A program made the position numbers and the translations under genes. Below, in pieces: positions 4,804-7,570 of a DNA stretch of 7,570 nucleotides. The stretch spans positions 1 to 7,570 of the forward strand of contig DVGP01000136.1 of the NCBI GenBank assembly GCA_018712665.1. Direction: 5' to 3'. The stretch is from Candidatus Pelethomonas intestinigallinarum. GTDB taxonomy: Bacteria; Bacillota; Clostridia; Oscillospirales; Oscillospiraceae. The notes under the pieces are model-generated. The model searched no databases, was not told where the DNA came from, and saw nothing but the letters and a program-made list of their open reading frames with translations. Numbering within the stretch: position 1 is the stretch's first letter; every line of letters begins with the position of its first letter.

Positions 4804-6339
4804 ATGGCCACAAAAGACAGGAGCCGGAGGAGGGTACCCAGCTTCCGGGACCGGCAGCGGTTTCCCGAGAGCAGCAGCCCCTACCAGCAGCTCCGTCTCC
4901 TTCTGGCCGGCAGCATGCCCCTGATCCGGCATAAATGCGCGTCGGCCCTTTACCGCCTGCGCTCCGCCCTGGCCGCCGCCGCCGCGAGGCTGCGGCGGGT
5001 GACGGAGCCGAAGCGGTTCCACGTGGCGGTGTTCCTCTCCGCCAGCGTCGCTGTGGCGGTATTCGCCGTCTTCAACGTTCTCTACACCACCGCCACCACC
5101 GTGTCCCTCAACGGCGTGGAGCTGGGCACCGTGGCCTCCGAGGAGGAGGCCGCCGCCGCCCGGATGTCCGTGGAGGCCTCCATCTCCGACGTGCTGGGCT
5201 ACGACTACACCCTGGAGGAGAGCGCCGTGTCCTACTCCACCGGCCTCACCGCCCGCAGCGCGGTGGAGGACGCCGGGGAGCTGGAGAAGGCCCTGGAGGA
5301 TGAGCTGAACATGGTGGCCCACGGCTACGCCCTGTATGTGGGCGGCGAGTTCATCGGCGCCACCCAGACCGAGGGGGCTCTGGAGGAGCTGCTGGAGCAG
5401 GTGGCCGCCCCCTTCCGCAACGAGAACACCGTGTCCATCGACTTTGTGGAGGACATTGAGATCCGGGAGTGCGACCTGCCGGTGGAGGATTTCACCAACC
5501 TGGCGGACGTGGCGCTGCTGCTCAACTCCACCAAGGCCGGCGAGGTCACCTACACCGTGAAGGAGGGGGACTGCTGGTCCGTCATCGCTCAGGACAACAA
5601 CATGACCAGCTCCGAGCTGCTCAAGCTCAACCCCGGCTATGACATCGACAAGCTGTGGCCCGGCGACGTGCTGCTCATCAGCAACGCCGTGCCCTACCTG
5701 ACCATCGTGGCCACCCAGATGGAGTACTACGTGGCGGAGATCCCCTACGAGATCGAGTACGTGGACGACGACACCATGTGGGAGGGCGACACCTCCGTCA
5801 TCAGCGCCGGTGTGCCCGGCGCCGCCGACACCGTGGCCCGGGTCACCTACCAGGGCTACGAGGAGGTGGAGCGGGTCATCGAGGAGCAGACCGTCATCAC
5901 CGAGCCCGTCACCGAGGTCCAGGCCCGGGGTACCAAGGAGCGGCCCTCCTGGGCGCCCACCGGCTCCTTCCGCTGGCCCACCAGCGGCACCATCACCTCC
6001 GACTACGGCTACCGCAACATCTTCGGCGGTACCTCCTACCACAGCGGCATCGACATCGCCAACAGCTACGGCACCGACATCGTGGCCGCCGACGGCGGCG
6101 AGGTGATCTACGCCGGGTGGATGAGCGGCTATGGCTACCTGGTCCAGATCGACCACCAGAACGGCTACGTCACCTACTACGGCCACAACTCCAGCCTGCT
6201 GGTCAGCGTGGGCGACAAGGTCTACAAGGGCCAGCACATCGCGGAGATGGGCTCCACTGGCCGCAGCACCGGCAACCACTGCCACTTCGAGGTCCGCTAC
6301 AACGGCGAGCGGCAGGACCCCATGGACTATCTGGACTGA
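4804..6339 (+). CDS. membrane-anchored LysM-G5-M23 peptidoglycan metallopeptidase
   Basis: Probable cell-wall endopeptidase of the M23 (LytM/lysostaphin) type, 511 residues. Order: a basic, presumably cytoplasmic tail (1-72); one membrane segment (about 73-94) with no cleavage site, so a type II anchor; an extracellular region (about 98-245) with two similar segments, SLNGVELGTVASEEEA and YVGGEFIGATQTEGA; LysM (about 248-292, YTVKEGDCWSVIAQDN...LNPGYDIDKLWPGDVLLIS), which binds glycan chains; G5 (about 297-377); M23 (about 393-505). Zinc ligands H413 and D417 lie in HSGIDIA, and H494 in GNHCHFEV, with H492 as the other catalytic-site histidine; all are present, so an active enzyme is likely. 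H461 lies in YYGHNSSL. GGAGGT at 4790-4795 is 8 bases before ATG. It has its own promoter and a terminator 15 bases after the stop. The exact cellular role (division, growth or sporulation) cannot be told from sequence. Confidence 0.92.
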   Translation: MATKDRSRRRVPSFRDRQRFPESSSPYQQLRLLLAGSMPLIRHKCASALYRLRSALAAAAARLRRVTEPKRFHVAVFLSASVAVAVFAVFNVLYTTATTVSLNGVELGTVASEEEAAAARMSVEASISDVLGYDYTLEESAVSYSTGLTARSAVEDAGELEKALEDELNMVAHGYALYVGGEFIGATQTEGALEELLEQVAAPFRNENTVSIDFVEDIEIRECDLPVEDFTNLADVALLLNSTKAGEVTYTVKEGDCWSVIAQDNNMTSSELLKLNPGYDIDKLWPGDVLLISNAVPYLTIVATQMEYYVAEIPYEIEYVDDDTMWEGDTSVISAGVPGAADTVARVTYQGYEEVERVIEEQTVITEPVTEVQARGTKERPSWAPTGSFRWPTSGTITSDYGYRNIFGGTSYHSGIDIANSYGTDIVAADGGEVIYAGWMSGYGYLVQIDHQNGYVTYYGHNSSLLVSVGDKVYKGQHIAEMGSTGRSTGNHCHFEVRYNGERQDPMDYLD

Positions 6340-6353
6340 TCTCTCAAAAAGCG

Positions 6354-6381
6354 AAGAGGACCGCCTCCGGGCGGTCCTCTT
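6354..6381 (+). terminator. terminator after the M23 gene, first copy
   Basis: A perfect 12-base stem AAGAGGACCGCC / GGCGGTCCTCTT with loop TCCG, 15 bases after the stop codon. The T-run is cut short (TTT then CAGC), so it is weaker than the second copy at 6603. The 30 bases 6353-6382 recur exactly at 6602-6631. Confidence 0.8.
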
Positions 6382-6603
6382 TCAGCGTGTCGAAAAACTT
6401 TCCTCAGAAGTAAAAACCGCACAGCGCCGGGGGGAGCTCGAGGGGGCAAAGCCCGCCTCGAATGAAATCAAATGCCCCGCAAAGCCTTGCTTTGCAAGGC
6501 GTGCGGCTCGCGCAGCGAGGACTTTCACACTGCGTAGCTGTGGGAAAGTAACGGCATTTCGCAGGCTGCGAAAAAGTCTGACATGACTTTTTCGACAGCC
6601 TGA
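6382..6603. mobile_element. 222-base palindrome-rich element with terminal inverted repeats (putative MITE/REP-like)
   Basis: The ends are imperfect inverted repeats: TCAGCGTGTCGAAAAA (6382-6397) matches the complement of 6588-6603 at 14 of 16 positions. Inside are consecutive hairpins: 6438-6447 with 6451-6461 (one bulge), GCCTTGC / GCAAGGC (6484-6500), CTCGC / GCGAG (6507-6519), ACTTTCACAC with GTGGGAAAGT (6521-6549, one mismatch), and AGGCTG-CGAAAAAGTC with GACTTTTTCG-A-CAGCCT (6563-6601). No credible gene is present, so if mobile it depends on another transposase. It is flanked by 30-base direct copies of a terminator. It could instead be a structured RNA; there is no promoter I can identify. 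Confidence 0.55.
6531..6602 (+). repeat. copy B of the composite intergenic module
   Basis: Matches copy A at 3373-3440: the shared AAAGTAACGGCATTT is at 6545-6559, GGCTGCG at 6564-6570, and the CGAAAAAGTC / GACTTTTTCG hairpin at 6569-6578 with 6585-6594. Again 8 bases separate the hairpin from the terminator stem. This copy forms the right end of the element 6382-6603. Confidence 0.7.
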
Positions 6604-6634
6604 AGAGGACCGCCTCCGGGCGGTCCTCTTTTTT
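6603..6634. terminator. terminator between the M23 and SEDS genes, second copy
   Basis: Same 12-base stem and TCCG loop as at 6354-6381, here followed by TTTT directly after the CTCTT arm, giving a full U-tract on the + strand. It lies 1 base from the stop of the convergent SEDS gene. On the minus strand an A-run precedes it but no U-tract follows, so it works mainly for the + strand. Confidence 0.8.
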
Positions 6635-6635
6635 G

Positions 6636-7570
6636 CTATTCGGACACCGTTCTCCCCTTGAAATTCACGGTCAGGACCCCGTCAATCCAGGACACGGCGG
6701 GGACGGTCAGCAGCCGCTCCGCCGGCCGTTCCTCCGGCATGGCCCCGTCCCGGAAGGTGGAGAGCATGAGGCCGATGAAAAACATGTTCAGCACCGTGCC
6801 GGTGTTGCCCACCACCAGGGGGAAGGAGGCGGCGAAGAGGGGGACCCCCAGGTTCAGGAGCAGGCTGAAGACCGCCTGGACCCCAAGGGCTGTCAAGCCC
6901 CCCAAGCACACCGCCCGGCCCAGGGTCTGCCGCAGGCGAATAGTTTTCCACAGCATCCACAGGAAGAAGGCGGCGAAGGCCCCCACCACAGCCAGGAAGG
7001 GCAGCCAGCCCCAGGAGCAGATGAGATTCGTCAGCAGATTGTCCCCTTCGATGTTGGGCACCAGGGACCGCCCTCTCTCCTCCAGCCACAGGGAGGGGTC
7101 CGCCGGCCCCAGCCACCTGGCCCCGGACAGGGCCGTGCGGATGGCGGCGGCGTAGTAGCCCTGGTTCAACGGGTCCAGCTCCGGATGGATGTCAAACCGG
7201 AACTGCGTCCAATATCCATAGTAAACGATCAAAAATAAAATGCCCAGTCCCAAAACCGCCACCAGGACCGTTCCCAGCTTTTTCCCGATCCCGAACCAGT
7301 CCTGGCAGGCGAAGAACAGCCCCAGAACCAGGGCGGAGATGGTCACATAGAACAAGGCTGATCCGTTAAACAAAATAATGCACTGGAACACAGCCAGCCC
7401 TGTCCAGACCAATCCCCCCAATACGCCGAGCCAGCCCCGGCCCCGGAGCCGCCACAGCAGCAGCGCCAGGGTCAGGGGAAACAGCGTCTGGATCAAAAAT
7501 GACCCTATGATCCAACCGGTAAGATTCATCGAATTAAGCATGGAAATAACACTAGGTATGGAAATGGCAC
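6636..7570 (-). CDS. divergent FtsW/RodA/SpoVE-family (SEDS) membrane protein, 5' end outside window
   Basis: SEDS proteins polymerise glycan strands from lipid II in the cytoplasmic membrane, with a partner class B PBP. From ATG 7541 there are 301 residues, with about seven membrane segments (roughly 8-28, 37-57, 60-79, 88-108, 170-196, 208-231, 233-262), a large outside loop (109-169) and a cytoplasmic tail. The C-terminal half aligns by eye with SEDS: DPLNQGYYAAAIRTALSG, then VPNIEGDNLLTNL..GWLPFLA, which resembles the family PEAHTDFIF..ELGFIG; then LGVPLFAASFPLVVGNTGTVLNMFFIGLMLSTFR, resembling the PLPFISYGG end. D167 falls at the catalytic aspartate position. The ATG at 7541 has no ribosome binding site and the frame stays open to the window edge; SEDS proteins usually have ten membrane segments, so about three are missing upstream. 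Divergence from typical RodA/FtsW makes the family call good but not certain. Confidence 0.7.
   Translation of the reverse strand, partial: AISIPSVISMLNSMNLTGWIIGSFLIQTLFPLTLALLLWRLRGRGWLGVLGGLVWTGLAVFQCIILFNGSALFYVTISALVLGLFFACQDWFGIGKKLGTVLVAVLGLGILFLIVYYGYWTQFRFDIHPELDPLNQGYYAAAIRTALSGARWLGPADPSLWLEERGRSLVPNIEGDNLLTNLICSWGWLPFLAVVGAFAAFFLWMLWKTIRLRQTLGRAVCLGGLTALGVQAVFSLLLNLGVPLFAASFPLVVGNTGTVLNMFFIGLMLSTFRDGAMPEERPAERLLTVPAVSWIDGVLTVNFKGRTVSE

Noticed and set aside
4762..6285. Long minus-strand open frame of 507 codons
   Set aside because: Antisense to the M23 gene and made of V/G/H/L/D low-complexity sequence; no ribosome binding site or domain.
6383..6601. Small protein-coding gene in the convergent gap
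   Set aside because: The sequence is a chain of hairpins; open frames are short, unsupported by a ribosome binding site, and mostly run-ons of frames from inside the M23 gene.
7539..7541. ATG 7541 as the true start of the SEDS-like gene
   Set aside because: No Shine-Dalgarno sequence upstream, frame open to the window edge, and about three expected membrane segments would be missing.

Overview
The window is GC-rich, compactly coded bacterial chromosome. Strong GC preference at third codon positions, AGGAGG-type ribosome binding sites, sigma-A-like promoters, a Pta-type acetate/acetyl-CoA enzyme and a membrane-anchored LysM/G5/M23 cell-wall protein suggest a GC-rich anaerobic Clostridia member, probably Oscillospiraceae (the Flavonifractor/Intestinimonas type of gut bacterium). 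This assignment is by style and protein flavour only. No phage, transposase, CRISPR array, rRNA or tRNA is seen.

Layout. Positions 1-1562 (+) hold the C-terminal part of isoleucyl-tRNA synthetase (ileS). A 420-base gap follows, filled in its first half with palindromic repeats. Next come rpe (1983-2633, +) and recR (2647-3246, +), 13 bases apart and probably co-transcribed. A 230-base convergent gap has several hairpins, including a perfect 42-base palindrome and a terminator shared with pta (3477-4490, -). A 313-base divergent region carries two well-formed promoters, one for pta and one for a 511-residue LysM-G5-M23 protein (4804-6339, +). A 296-base convergent gap contains a duplicated terminator bracketing a structured element of about 220 bases. 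The last gene (6636 to the right edge, -) is a divergent FtsW/RodA/SpoVE-like (SEDS) membrane protein whose 5' end lies outside the window.

How the genes relate. ileS, rpe, recR and pta are housekeeping genes for translation, pentose phosphates, recombinational repair and acetyl-CoA/acetyl phosphate exchange. The M23 protein and the SEDS protein are both plausible cell-envelope proteins, but they are convergent, so no operon link is implied.

The most unusual content is between the genes. Two convergent gaps (about 3373-3470 and 6531-6630) carry the same composite module: a conserved segment around AAAGTAACGGCATTT, then a GGCTGCG-led hairpin with a CGAAAAAG-type stem, then, exactly 8 bases later, an AGAGG...CCTCT terminator whose stem sequence differs between copies. 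In the second gap the module is the right half of a 222-base element with imperfect 16-base terminal inverted repeats, flanked by 30-base perfect direct copies of a terminator. This looks like a non-autonomous, terminator-associated repeat family, and it is the best candidate here for something undescribed.
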